Origin: Streptomyces sp. cg36
Lineage (GTDB): Bacteria > Actinomycetota > Actinomycetes > Streptomycetales > Streptomycetaceae
Direction: 5' to 3'
NCBI RefSeq assembly: GCF_041080675.1
Contig: NZ_CP163520.1
Location: 8,275,501 to 8,339,500 of the forward strand
DNA length: 64,000 bases
A model generated the notes under the pieces. That model saw only the letters and a list, made by a program, of their open reading frames with translations, searched no databases and was not told the origin of the DNA. Of this stretch, positions 8,552 to 16,838 are shown one piece after another; within the stretch, counting starts at the first letter, position 1; each line of letters starts with the position of its first letter. Position numbers and translations under genes: made by a program.

Positions 8552-8952
8552 CAAACATCCTCCGGTCGACTGCTGCGAGAACGATCTTGGCCGTCGGGAG
8601 TGCGGATGCGCATCGCGGTAAGGAGGGAGAAAGTGCTCCCCCGATCGGGGGAGGGCACCAGCGGACTGCCCGCCCACGCTGGGACGACCATGATCAGAGC
8701 ACTCCGGCGGCTGCTGCACGTGGCCCTGGGATGGATGGGACGCGGACGACCGGCCTGCTGAGCTTCCCACCGCGCCTGTCGGCGCGGCCTCTGAGCCGGG
8801 CAGCTCGGGGGGCGCGGAAGAGCCCGCGGAAGTGGGCACCTCCGCGTCGGTGGCCTTCCGCAGTTCGCATGCGGCCAGTTCACGCAGCCAGGCGTGTGCC
8901 CGGGACGGCCGAGAGCGCATGCTGCCCAAAGGGTTCAGCCCTGGTCAACAGA
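8552..8952. other. Intergenic stretch, no convincing gene
   Basis: About 400 bp. The only readable frame is a 23-codon peptide near 8691-8762 (MIRALRRLLHVALGWMGR), which has no clear ribosome site. I see nothing firm. Confidence 0.4.
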
Positions 8953-9129
8953 TCATGCACCTGTCCGTACGGGCCCACCGCGCTGGTCCGGGCACTGCCC
9001 GTTCTCGGGGTTGGTCACCTTGCCGTTCACGATGACCGCCGTCGCAGATGTACGTGTAGTTGAAGGTGCCCAGCGGGCCCGTTCCGTCCTGGGCGCGCAA
9101 CCGGACGCCGAGACGGGCCCGGAGGGTCT
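8953..9129 (-). pseudogene. Relic of a small secreted protein, frameshifted
   Basis: The minus strand reads RVRLRAQDGTGPLGTFNYTY-like sequence (LRAQDGTGPLGTFNYTYICDG) in one frame, then continues sensibly in another as AVIVNGKVTNPENGQCPDQ to a TGA at 8953-8955. Joined, it looks like the C-terminal half of a small exported actinobacterial protein with cysteines and a YTYIC core. It has no start and abuts the stop of the next gene at 9130. Confidence 0.35.
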
Positions 9130-9342
9130 CTACTTTCCGGCGGCCTCGGCGAGAGTGTGGGCGACAAGGGCGTTGGCGTGGCCGTGTCCCAAGCCGTGTT
9201 CGGCCTTGAGCCAGGCGACCAGCTCCATGTGCTGGGACAGCGGGGACGTACGGATGAGGTGCTTCCACTCGGCTATGGGGCGGCCGTACTTCTTCTCGAT
9301 CGACGGAAAGTAGCTGGCCGGGCCCTTCACAGGTGCAGTCAT
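9130..9342 (-). CDS. DUF4287 family protein
   Basis: 70-residue protein starting TAPVKGPASYFPSIEKKYG, then PIAEWKHLIRTS and ending with a helix that contains GHGHANALVAHTLA. The pattern SYFPSIEKKYGxPIxxW and the later HGxGHGxANALV is that of DUF4287, small single-domain proteins of unknown function found across actinomycetes. The ATG at 9342 gives the usual family length; upstream in-frame residues are low-complexity. Confidence 0.75.
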   Translation of the reverse strand: MTAPVKGPASYFPSIEKKYGRPIAEWKHLIRTSPLSQHMELVAWLKAEHGLGHGHANALVAHTLAEAAGK

Positions 9343-9543
9343 GAGTGCAGCATGGCACCCACCACTGACAACGCGGCCTGCCCGGCACTTGCAGATCCGC
9401 ACGTGACCGACGAAGCGCTGCCCTGGGATCCGATCGCAGCATCCCGGACGGTGAGCCCGAGGCGTCCTTATGCATGTCCAGCGGGATGGCCGGAGGCATT
9501 GCCAGAGCCTGTGGACTGGCCAGACAGCCCCAGGGGCGGTCGA

Positions 9544-10527
9544 TCAAGCAAGGGGCTTGCGGTAACGGACGTACTCGTTCTGCCGGCGGAACCCCACACC
9601 CTCGTAAAGGTCGTAGGACCGGTGCGGATTTGCCGTGCCCGTGAACAGCCGGGCGGTCGTTGCACCCCGCTCGCGAAGGCTCCGCAACCCGTCCAGCAGC
9701 AGGGCCCGGCCAATTCCGAGGCGCCGCTGGTCCGTCCGGACACTCAGCTCCTCCACCTCGCCCACGGTGTGGTCGTGACGGCGGATGGAGCAGAGGGCGA
9801 CGCCCACCATGTCCTGCCCGTTCCAGGCAGCCCGCCAGCACGCCGGGTCGGCGGCGTCGACGAAGTCCTGGAAAGGCCATCTCTGAGTGAAACCGGTATT
9901 CGCGTACGAATCAACGACCGTCCTCCAAGCTGCACGGTAGTGGCCTGTCCCGATCGGCCCTGTTCGTATCCCGTCCGGCAGTTCGCCGTCCGGCTCGGGC
10001 AACTGCTGCAGATCGCCCAGTTCCAGCTCGACCAGGCTGAAGACACGTCGGTAGCCGGCTGTGCGCAGCAGCGCCGTGGCGTCCTGCTCGGAGGCCGCAG
10101 CGTTCGCGCCGATCACTGCCTTCCGCGTCGTTCCGTGCTGTTCGACGAGCCGGCGGATCCGCTCTTCGGCCCAGCTCAGCATGGCCGAGCCGATGCCCTG
10201 GCCGCGATGTTCGGGCAAGAGGTGGCCGCGGTGCAGGTACAGCCACGTATCGTCCCGCTCCTGCCACCGCCGGATCGTCGAGTATCCGACGACGCTCCCG
10301 TCGAACACCACCAGGATCTGGTTCTTGGACGGCTCCTCCAACTCGGCAGAAGCTTCAGCGATCTCGGCCGCAGTCGGGAGTCCTTCCACCACCGAATGGA
10401 CATCGACGCGGTCCCGTTCCACGCACCCCAGCCTCACCGCGGCCATGACGCCGTGGTCCTCGTCGCCCCGATACGGCCGGAACCCGAAGCCGACCGGAAG
10501 GTCCTGTCCTGCCGTGCCATCCAACAT
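9544..10527 (-). CDS. GNAT family N-acetyltransferase, tandem domains
   Basis: 327 residues with two GNAT folds in series, an arrangement shared with mycothiol synthase. Domain 1 (about 15-150) carries the acetyl-CoA loop in LLPEHRGQGIGSAML. Domain 2 (about 170-325) carries LSVRTDQRRLGIGRALLLDG and ends in a SYDLYEGVGF motif. Both loops keep the (R/Q)xxGxGxA pattern, so both could bind acetyl-CoA, although in paralogues only one usually does. The acceptor is unknown; a dedicated mycothiol synthase is unlikely given the lack of thiol-pathway neighbours. Confidence 0.8.
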   Translation of the reverse strand: MLDGTAGQDLPVGFGFRPYRGDEDHGVMAAVRLGCVERDRVDVHSVVEGLPTAAEIAEASAELEEPSKNQILVVFDGSVVGYSTIRRWQERDDTWLYLHRGHLLPEHRGQGIGSAMLSWAEERIRRLVEQHGTTRKAVIGANAAASEQDATALLRTAGYRRVFSLVELELGDLQQLPEPDGELPDGIRTGPIGTGHYRAAWRTVVDSYANTGFTQRWPFQDFVDAADPACWRAAWNGQDMVGVALCSIRRHDHTVGEVEELSVRTDQRRLGIGRALLLDGLRSLRERGATTARLFTGTANPHRSYDLYEGVGFRRQNEYVRYRKPLA

Positions 10528-10569
10528 GACCGGATGGTCTCGAACTTCGAGACAGGCCCGCCACCCTCT

Positions 10570-10842
10570 TCACGCTGCGCTCGTCCGCGGCGGTTCAGCG
10601 AGCTGGCCGCGTTCAAAGCGGGCCCTGGCGCGAACGAGGGCAACGAGGTGAGGGGCATGCACGGCTCGCCGATGAGCCTGGGTGGACACGACGAGCTTGA
10701 AGACCATCGCCAGGGCGGCGGCGGCCCGGGCCGCTTGGTCGAGTTGCCGTCCGAGCTGGTGCCGCAGGGCGCTGGTGAGCTTGCCCGCCCAGTTGCTTGG
10801 TCCGTTCCGGGGTGAGGCCCGGGTCACGGAAGTGGCAGTCAT
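10570..10842 (-). CDS. Short ORF of uncertain status, possibly a gene relic
   Basis: 90-codon frame from an ATG at 10840-10842. It contains one protein-like segment (LTSALRHQLGRQLDQAARAA then ALAMVFKLVVSTQAHRRAV), faintly like the C-terminal little-finger region of a Y-family polymerase, but too short and divergent to assign. It could be the decayed end of a larger gene. The hairpin at 10862-10879 lies just upstream, between it and the hydrolase gene. Confidence 0.25.
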   Translation of the reverse strand: MTATSVTRASPRNGPSNWAGKLTSALRHQLGRQLDQAARAAAALAMVFKLVVSTQAHRRAVHAPHLVALVRARARFERGQLAEPPRTSAA

Positions 10843-10861
10843 CCGGATGCGCCGTCTCAAC

Positions 10862-10879
10862 CCGGGGCCGTAGCCCCGG
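10862..10879 (-). terminator. GC-rich hairpin after the alpha/beta hydrolase gene
   Basis: CCGGGGC, loop CGTA, GCCCCGG: a perfect 7-bp stem 37 bp beyond the stop of the hydrolase gene on the minus strand. There is no T tract, as is common for actinobacterial terminators. Confidence 0.5.
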
Positions 10880-10915
10880 TGTCCGGCCGGCAAGCGGACG
10901 CCGCGACCAGTTGCG

Positions 10916-11683
10916 TCAGGCCGGTGGGGTGACCGCCCGGCCGAGGTGCCGGGCGAAGAACCGGACCGCGCTGTCGGCCTCGAACCTGGGCAGTTCCTTG
11001 TGCTTGCCCGAGTTCACGTGCAACGACTTCTCCTTCGAGGCGAAGGCGTCGAACAGCGCGAGACCCTCCTCGCGCGCGATGTGCTCGTCGTCCCACTGCA
11101 GGTCGAACTCGATGGGGATGGTGATCTGCTTCGCCTTCTCGGCCAGGGCGTCGGGCCAGTGCTGACCGAAGACCGCGGCGGTGATTTTGGGTTCGGTCGC
11201 CACGAACGGCACGCCGATCGCGGTGCCCATGTTGATGCCCCAGAAGCCGACCGGCCCGTCGGCGCCGATCTCCGGGAGTTCCTGGAGGGCGTCCAGGGTC
11301 GCCTGGTACTCGGGCACGGCGAGGTTGGCCAGGTGGTCGTTGTAGCGCACGACGATCGGGCCTTCCGGCTCGCCCGCCGCCCTCGCCCGGAACAGCTCGG
11401 CGATTTCCGCCTCGTCGTGTGCCGTGCGCGGCCGGTCGCCGTGGCCGGGCGCGTCGATGACGGCGACGTGGAAACCGCAGCCGGTCACGAGGAGACGGGC
11501 ACGGCCGGACATCGCCGGGTGCTTCTTGTGGTTGCCGCCCCCGTGAGCCATCAGGATCAGGGGTGCGCGATCGGCCGCATGGGAGGCCGGCGACCAGAGG
11601 ACGCCGGGGACGCGGGCCAGGGTGAAGTCGCGTTCGATCATGCCGTTGGACGACGACTCGGCGGTGAAGTGCAGAGAGTGCAT
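10916..11683 (-). CDS. Alpha/beta hydrolase family protein with Asn at the usual nucleophile position
   Basis: 255 residues. The oxyanion-side strand and loop (PLILMAHGGGNHKKHP), a VAVIDAPGHGD motif and a late acid-histidine region (NSGKHKELPRFE) fit the alpha/beta hydrolase fold. The nucleophile elbow reads GFWGINMGTAIG, so residue 151 is Asn where Ser, Cys or Asp is expected. Either the nucleophile is elsewhere (Ser residues occur nearby only outside the elbow), this family uses a different chemistry, or the protein is non-catalytic. The ATG at 11683 follows AAAGGCAACACC. Downstream lies a hairpin. Confidence 0.7.
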   Translation of the reverse strand: MHSLHFTAESSSNGMIERDFTLARVPGVLWSPASHAADRAPLILMAHGGGNHKKHPAMSGRARLLVTGCGFHVAVIDAPGHGDRPRTAHDEAEIAELFRARAAGEPEGPIVVRYNDHLANLAVPEYQATLDALQELPEIGADGPVGFWGINMGTAIGVPFVATEPKITAAVFGQHWPDALAEKAKQITIPIEFDLQWDDEHIAREEGLALFDAFASKEKSLHVNSGKHKELPRFEADSAVRFFARHLGRAVTPPA

Positions 11684-11909
11684 AGGTGTTGCCTTTCGGG
11701 AGTGCCTTGTTGGTGAGGCGCTCCCGGCGACACTCACGTCAATCGCCGGCCGTGACGGCAAGGGGGAGCACCCACATGGATACAGCGTTCATGGGTCTCA
11801 CCTCCTCGGGCGGCGTCACGGTCGACTGGAAGCTACCAGCCCGACGATTACCCCCTCAATCCCTTTCCCCACCACGTCGTCACGGCGCCAGACTGGCCCC
11901 GGGACGGAC

Positions 11910-12329
11910 CTACGGCTGGGCCGTCCCGTCCGGCACCGGTGTGGCCTGGTGGTAGTAGAGCCGGAACTCCCCGGCGGCGTCGCGGCGCCAGATCGACGAA
12001 CGGCGGGCATGCCGGTCCTCGATGTGGGTCTCGTAGGTGAGGTGGACGATCCCGGGGGCGAGGACCGTGCCCTCGAAGTGTTCTGCGGTGATGGGGGTGC
12101 TGTTCTCGGCGCCGCCGTGGAGCGTGGGCAGGGCGGCGACCATCTCCGCGTGCGTCCACCGTCGTCCGGAGGCGCCGACCTCGATGAAATCGGGGTCGAA
12201 GAGGGCTTGGGCCAGAGAGGTGGAGAGACGGATGGAGGGGTCGTGGAGGCGTCGCTCCCGGACGATCGCCTCGGTGACGTCCGGATGCTGAGGGAGGGTC
12301 TTGGGCGCGTGCCGGTCGTTCTGGATCAT
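11910..12329 (-). CDS. NTF2-like (DUF4440-type) protein
   Basis: 139 residues. The core reads EAIVRERRLHDPSIRLSTSL, then LFDPDFIEVGASGRRWTHAE and ends VYYHQATP-like (FRLYYHQATPVP). This is the DUF4440/SnoaL-like cone fold: a small alpha/beta barrel with a single pocket. Such proteins act as isomerases, cyclases or binding proteins; no catalytic residue set is evident. Divergent from the next gene, which is also NTF2-like, across 136 bp, so the two may share a control region. Confidence 0.72.
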   Translation of the reverse strand: MIQNDRHAPKTLPQHPDVTEAIVRERRLHDPSIRLSTSLAQALFDPDFIEVGASGRRWTHAEMVAALPTLHGGAENSTPITAEHFEGTVLAPGIVHLTYETHIEDRHARRSSIWRRDAAGEFRLYYHQATPVPDGTAQP

Positions 12330-12465
12330 GGCGACATGATGCCCGGTCGGGGGCGGCGGGATCAGGGGCGCAACGTCAACGACGTGGCGAGATCCTCTCC
12401 CGCCTCGACCACGTCGTCCACCGGCGCCGTAACGTCGTCGAACGCACGGCTGGTATTACTGGGGT

Positions 12466-12843
12466 ATGCAGGAAGAGACGGCACGCTCCGCGATCGACAC
12501 GTTCATTTCCGCGTTCAACGCCTCGGACGACAGCTCTGTGACTGCCCTGCTGTCCCAGGCCCTGACCTCAGATGTGGTGTTCTGGGGGCCGTTGGGTCGC
12601 AGCGAGGGCATCGAGGCGGTCGAGCGGTTCGTGCTGGACATCCGCCGCCACCCGGCGGGGACGGGCACGATGGTGCGCTGTTCAGCGGTGGACATGCCTG
12701 ATGAGTGGGCCCGGTACGAGTGGGTCTTCACGACGCCGGGCGGAGGCCCCCGCCTGGCGGGAACGGACGTCGTCCATCTGCGGCGGAGCCTCATCGACCA
12801 GGTGATCGTCTTCGCTGGGGAGATCGGTCCGTCCGCCTCCTGA
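12466..12843 (+). CDS. SnoaL-like / nuclear transport factor 2 family protein
   Basis: 125 residues: ARSAIDTFISAFNASDDSS, then LTSDVVFWGPLGRSEGIEAV and VVHLRRSLIDQVIVFAGE. The helix-helix-strand start and the late I-x-x-V-x-V strand fit the SnoaL fold used by polyketide cyclases and by stress-linked binding proteins. No cluster of polyketide genes is present, so a cyclase role is not implied. Converges on the tetR gene that follows. Confidence 0.7.
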   Translation: MQEETARSAIDTFISAFNASDDSSVTALLSQALTSDVVFWGPLGRSEGIEAVERFVLDIRRHPAGTGTMVRCSAVDMPDEWARYEWVFTTPGGGPRLAGTDVVHLRRSLIDQVIVFAGEIGPSAS

Positions 12844-12890
12844 GCCGTCCTTCGGCCACGGTTCCTGTGCGCCCGCGCGGTTGGCCGAGC

Positions 12891-13517
12891 TCACCGCACA
12901 TCCGGAGCGCTGGCCCGTAGCAGGGCCAGTGTCGTGTCGAGGGCGGCTTCGAGGTGCGTGGTGCTGCCGGTGGCAGTCAGGATGGTCACGCCGCCCTGCA
13001 CCGCGGCGACCAGTGCGGCGGCCGTACGGTCGGCGTCCAGGCGGTGGTCGATCTGGCCGGTCTTCTGCATGGCCCGGATGCCCTCGCGCAGGGCCGCCTG
13101 CCACGTACTGATCAACTGGCCCGTCAGCTGTTGCGCGGCCGGAGTGGTGCGCCCCAGTTCGGTGAGCAGCACTCCGAGCGGGCAGTTGATGCCCTGCTGC
13201 TCATAGCGCCGCAGCACCGCGTCGCGCCAGTCCTGCCAGGCCGCCCATGTGCGCAGGTCGGACAGGTGGGGTTCCTGGTCCTCCAGGACCCGGTCGGCCT
13301 CGCGGGCGGCGACCGCGAGGAGCAACTCCTCCTTCCCGCCCGGGAAGTAGTGGAAGATCTGGCTCTTGCTGGTCGCGGTCCGGGCGCGGATGTCGTCGAG
13401 GGTCGCGCCGGCGGCACCCCGCTCGCGGATCTCCTGGGCCGCGCCCTCGACGATGCGCCGCCGGGTCTCCCTGCCCTTGCGGGTCAACCGGTCCGCTGCG
13501 TCTTGGCCGATGGTCAC
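12891..13517 (-). CDS. TetR/AcrR family transcriptional regulator
   Basis: 208 residues with the N-terminal HTH (RRRIVEGAAQEIRERGAAGA, then LDDIRARTATSKSQIFHYFP) and a C-terminal TetR_C-type ligand domain containing CPLGVLLTELGRTTPAAQQ. Similar regulators with this Cys-Pro-Leu-Gly motif often respond to electrophiles or quinones. It is divergent from a quinone oxidoreductase gene and a symmetrical operator lies between them, so it likely represses that gene and itself. Confidence 0.88.
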   Translation of the reverse strand: MTIGQDAADRLTRKGRETRRRIVEGAAQEIRERGAAGATLDDIRARTATSKSQIFHYFPGGKEELLLAVAAREADRVLEDQEPHLSDLRTWAAWQDWRDAVLRRYEQQGINCPLGVLLTELGRTTPAAQQLTGQLISTWQAALREGIRAMQKTGQIDHRLDADRTAAALVAAVQGGVTILTATGSTTHLEAALDTTLALLRASAPDVR

Positions 13518-13541
13518 GGGTGCCTCCCGAGGCTCCAGAAG

Positions 13542-13557
13542 TGGACTTGCCGGTCCA
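13542..13557. promoter_or_regulatory. TetR operator between tetR and oxidoreductase gene
   Basis: TGGACTTGCCGGTCCA: 5-bp arms TGGAC/GTCCA with a 6-bp centre, located 25 bp before the tetR start and about 50 bp before the oxidoreductase start, where one dimer could control both promoters. Confidence 0.65.
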
Positions 13558-13604
13558 TTTTATGCGGGGGAAAGTGAACGGCATCCGGAAGAAAGGTGCC
13601 TGAC

Positions 13605-14570
13605 ATGCGCGCCATCGTTGTGGAAGAACTCGGCGGACCCGAGCAGTTGCACATCGCCCAACTCCCCACCCCCGTACCCGGGCCGGGAGAGATCCGCGTG
13701 GACGTCACCGCGGCCGGGGCCAACTTCATGGACACCGGGGCCCGCAGACTCGGCCCGGCCACCGGTGAACTCCCCTTCGTGCTCGGGGTGGAGGGCGCCG
13801 GCCGCATCAGCGCGCTGGGGCCGGACGTGAGCGAGTTCGCCGTCGGAGACCGGGTCGCCTGGGTGTACGCGTACGGTTCCTACGCCGAGCAGATCGTGCT
13901 GCCCGCAGCCGACGCCGTACCGCTGCCCGACGACATCCCTGATGACGTGGCCGCGAGCCTGATGATGCAGGGCATCACCGCCCATCACTTCGTCACCGAG
14001 GCCGCCGACATCCAGCCCGGCCAGACCGCGGTGGTGCACGCCGCCGCCGGCGGCCTCGGCCAGAAACTGACCCAGCTCATCAAGACGCGCGGCGCCACCG
14101 TCATAGGGATCGTGTCCGGTGCGCAGAAGGCCGACATCGCCCGCCGTGCAGGCGCCGATCACGTCGTGCTGTCCAGCGGCGCCGCGTTCGTGGAGCCGGT
14201 GCTGGACCTGACCAGCGGAGAGGGTGTCCATGCCGTCTTCGACGGCGGCGGCGAGACCACGTTCCGCGCCTCCATGAGCGTGCTCCGCCGGCACGGGCTG
14301 CTCCTCTACTACGGGGCCTTCCTGGGCTCAGCCCCCGTCATCAACATGCGGGAGCTGCCCCGCAGCATCAAGATCTCCTATCCCGTCTTCAGCGACCACA
14401 TCCCCACCCGCGAGGCACTCCTGAACCACAGCGCCGACCTCTTCGACCTCGTACGGAACAAGGACCTCGACCCCGGGATCGGCCACCGCTACCCACTCGA
14501 CGCCGCCGCCCAAGCCCACCGCGACATCGAGTCCCGCGCCACCACCGGCAAACTCCTGCTGCTTCCCTGA
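13605..14570 (+). CDS. Zinc-free NADPH:quinone oxidoreductase (zeta-crystallin-like)
   Basis: 321 residues of the MDR superfamily. The N-terminal GroES-like domain (RAIVVEELGGPEQLHIAQLP) lacks the cysteine cluster of zinc alcohol dehydrogenases. The Rossmann domain shows VVHAAAGGLGQKLTQLIKTR with the A-A-x-G-G-x-G nucleotide-binding pattern of quinone oxidoreductases. It likely reduces quinones or enones with NADPH in the cytoplasm. The ATG at 13605 follows GAAAGG with 8-nt spacing; a GTG at 13596 is an alternative. Divergent from its probable TetR repressor. Confidence 0.88.
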   Translation: MRAIVVEELGGPEQLHIAQLPTPVPGPGEIRVDVTAAGANFMDTGARRLGPATGELPFVLGVEGAGRISALGPDVSEFAVGDRVAWVYAYGSYAEQIVLPAADAVPLPDDIPDDVAASLMMQGITAHHFVTEAADIQPGQTAVVHAAAGGLGQKLTQLIKTRGATVIGIVSGAQKADIARRAGADHVVLSSGAAFVEPVLDLTSGEGVHAVFDGGGETTFRASMSVLRRHGLLLYYGAFLGSAPVINMRELPRSIKISYPVFSDHIPTREALLNHSADLFDLVRNKDLDPGIGHRYPLDAAAQAHRDIESRATTGKLLLLP

Positions 14571-14687
14571 ACCGGGAACGACCTCGACGCGCCGGCCGGC
14601 AGACCACGCAAGACAGCGGAACCGGGAGGGCGGAGCTCTCGGGGCACTGTCCGTGGCTCGGGGCAGACTGCTAGAACGGGTCAGTAC

Positions 14688-14870
14688 GTGCGCGGCGGCG
14701 CGGGGGAGGGTCTCTGTGTCGGTACAGCGAGGAGAGGACGCAAGACGGACGCCATTCTGCGCAGCAATGGCGGCGACAAGCTGCCGGGTGAGCCCTACCC
14801 CGGTCCGCACCAGTCGCCCACCCCTGGCGGCGGCCCCCGCGTCCCCAACCCGCCGAAGGCCATGGGCTAG
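14688..14870 (+). CDS. Short Gly/Pro-rich peptide ORF coupled to the methyltransferase (possible RiPP precursor)
   Basis: 60-codon frame from GTG 14688 to TAG 14868-14870. The TAG overlaps the GTG start of the methyltransferase by one base (TAGTG). Third positions are strongly GC from about codon 19 on. The peptide segment there is DAILRSNGGDKLPGEPYPG followed by a Pro/Gly-rich tail ending PNPPKAMG. An excellent ribosome site, GAGGAGAGGA (14729-14738), lies 6 nt before an ACG codon at 14745 rather than before the GTG, so translation may start at a non-standard ACG or a mutated ATG, giving a 41-residue peptide. It has Asn-Gly and Asp near the middle, the kind of residues PIMT-like enzymes act on. 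Precursor status is inference. Confidence 0.45.
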   Translation: MRGGAGEGLCVGTARRGRKTDAILRSNGGDKLPGEPYPGPHQSPTPGGGPRVPNPPKAMG

Positions 14871-16054
14871 TGGCCGCTGACGTAGACCAGGAACGCCCCA
14901 GCCTCACAGAGCTGGGGCGTGCCCTCATGTCCGGGCGCGTCCTCACCTCGGATTGGGCGCCCTCATTCGCTGCCGTTCCACGCGCCGGCTTCCTCTCTGA
15001 CCTCATCTGGCCATGGGACATGAAGACGGGACAGAGCGTCCCCGTGTCGCGGACCGACGACCCGAAGACCTGGTACGGATACGCGGACTCCGACGCTCCC
15101 GTGGTCACCCAATGGGACGACGGCACGCACACGGGAGCTGAACCCGGGGAGCTCTCCACCAGCTCCGCCTCCATGTCGAGCGTCGTGTTCTCCATGCTCC
15201 GGGACCTGGACGTCCAACCCGGCTCCCGTGTGCTGGAGATCGGCACCGGCACGGGGTGGAACGCCGCACTCCTCGCCCACCGGCTCGGCCCCGGGAACGT
15301 CGTCAGCGTGGAGGTCGATGAGGCTGTGGCGGCTGCCGCGAGGGCCGCTCTCGACCGGTTCGGTCTGCCGGTGCGCGTGGTCCACGGCGACGGCATCGAG
15401 GGGGACCCGGCAGGGGCGCCGTACGACCGGATCATCGCCACGTGCGGGCTGCGCTCCATCCCGTACGCATGGATCGAGCAGTGCCGCCCCGGCGGGGTCG
15501 TCGTGGCGCCGTGGGGAACGCACTACGGCAACGGGGACGCCGTGGCCCGGCTGACCGTCGCGGACGACGGAAGGAGCGCCACGGGGCCGTTCACCGGGCC
15601 CGTGGAGTTCATGAAGGCACGAGCCCAGCGCCGGCCACCTGTGCGGCACGCCGACTACGTTCCCGGCAGTGTCGCCGACGGGGACGAGTCGTCGACGACG
15701 GTCACGGAAGACCAGTTCCTGAGTGGCCGGTTCAGCCCGCAGGAATTCGTCCTGGGTCTGGGCGTCCGCGACTGTGTGCGTGCGGTGGCGGCGAAGGAGG
15801 ACGGGGCACGCGCCGTCTGGTTCTACGGACTGTCGGACCGCTCATGGGCGTGTGCGCAGTTCCGGGACGAAGACACCACCCGCGTATGGCAATCGGGTCC
15901 ACGCCGGCTGTGGGACGAGACCGAAGCCGCCCACCGATGGTGGCAGGGACAAGGCCGCCCCGGCTTCACGCGCTTCGGACTGACCGTGGACGACGAAGGT
16001 GAACGGGCATGGCTCGACTCGCCAGGGCACCCGGTGCCGGTCCGCAGCACGTAG
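14870..16054 (+). CDS. PIMT-like O-methyltransferase (protein-L-isoaspartate methyltransferase family) with C-terminal extension
   Basis: 394 residues. The SAM-binding core is clear: LDVQPGSRVLEIGTGTGWNA (motif I), VVSVEVDEAV (motif II) and PYDRIIATCGLRSIPYAWIE (post I). The upstream S-x-S-S-M-x-S-VVF segment is a variant of the PIMT substrate loop. The core is followed by a C-terminal domain of about 170 residues ending near WLDSPGHPVP, absent from housekeeping PIMT. This architecture is that of the stand-alone PIMT-like enzymes associated with actinobacterial peptide-modification loci, where they methylate Asp to form aspartimide. Here no ATP-grasp or lanthionine synthetase is adjacent. The start overlaps the stop of the short peptide ORF. 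Confidence 0.8.
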   Translation: MAADVDQERPSLTELGRALMSGRVLTSDWAPSFAAVPRAGFLSDLIWPWDMKTGQSVPVSRTDDPKTWYGYADSDAPVVTQWDDGTHTGAEPGELSTSSASMSSVVFSMLRDLDVQPGSRVLEIGTGTGWNAALLAHRLGPGNVVSVEVDEAVAAAARAALDRFGLPVRVVHGDGIEGDPAGAPYDRIIATCGLRSIPYAWIEQCRPGGVVVAPWGTHYGNGDAVARLTVADDGRSATGPFTGPVEFMKARAQRRPPVRHADYVPGSVADGDESSTTVTEDQFLSGRFSPQEFVLGLGVRDCVRAVAAKEDGARAVWFYGLSDRSWACAQFRDEDTTRVWQSGPRRLWDETEAAHRWWQGQGRPGFTRFGLTVDDEGERAWLDSPGHPVPVRST

Positions 16055-16184
16055 CCGCATCTGACCCGCGGCCAGTTCGGCATCTCGGCCTGCGCTCACA
16101 GCCCCCTGATGCTCACGAATATGCAGCCCTGTCGATCTGCGTTGTGACAGGCTGGCCTGACCGGACCCGGGGAGGGGTGACGCG

Positions 16185-16838
16185 GTGAATCGTGAGGAAC
16201 GGCGGCGCGCAGAGCGTGCCCAGCGTAAGAACGAGGCTGACGGCGGGCCGTCGTTGAGCTCACCCGCGCAGGGTCGGCTGATTCGCAGTACGGCGTTCAC
16301 CGAGGCCGATGAGGCGAGGCAGCGTCAGGACTTCCTGGCGGGCACGGTGTTCGCGGCCGGGGCCGATGTCGCTCTACCCCAGGACGGTCCGGGCGCGATG
16401 CCGATCGGCGCGCTGTTCGTGGTCTACGTTCACGAGGACGAGCGGACCTTTGGCCCGGCGCCGCAGCTGCGCGAGGCGTTCACTCTGCTGGATGAGATCG
16501 GTACGTTCGCGCTGAACGAGCGGATGGATGTCGGTACGGGCTGGTCCGGGATGGGCGGCCACGACCCGTTGGTCAAGCTGAAGCTGGAATTCCATGGCCC
16601 ACACCCGAAGAAGGGGGCGGCGGGACTGATCCTGCTGGGCAACCAGTACGCGGGGATCTGGCACCACATCGTCGGCGGCGGCTTGCTCGGCATCACCACC
16701 CAAGAGCGCATGAGGCAGGCCACCCGCCGGCCCGGAGCGACCTTCAGTGACGGGCTGGAGGCGTGCATCATGCTGGGGCTCGGCACCTCCCCGGTCCTGG
16801 AGCAGTTCATCGACGGCTACGGCTGGCCTCGCACCTGA
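16185..16838 (+). CDS. Hypothetical protein
   Basis: 217 residues from a GTG preceded by GGAGGGG. A very basic N-terminus (NREERRRAERAQRKNEADGG) leads to a globular alpha/beta part with MPIGALFVVYVHEDERTFGP, a Gly-rich centre (NERMDVGTGWSGMGGHD) and a hydrophobic stretch LILLGNQYAGIWHHIVGGGL that is probably buried rather than membrane-spanning. No signal peptide or family motif is recognised. It lies between the methyltransferase and a membrane protein, all on the same strand but with gaps over 100 bp. Confidence 0.6.
   Translation: MNREERRRAERAQRKNEADGGPSLSSPAQGRLIRSTAFTEADEARQRQDFLAGTVFAAGADVALPQDGPGAMPIGALFVVYVHEDERTFGPAPQLREAFTLLDEIGTFALNERMDVGTGWSGMGGHDPLVKLKLEFHGPHPKKGAAGLILLGNQYAGIWHHIVGGGLLGITTQERMRQATRRPGATFSDGLEACIMLGLGTSPVLEQFIDGYGWPRT

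Noticed and set aside
12466..12843. SnoaL-like protein as a polyketide cyclase
   Set aside because: No polyketide synthase or tailoring genes lie nearby; the fold alone does not support that role.
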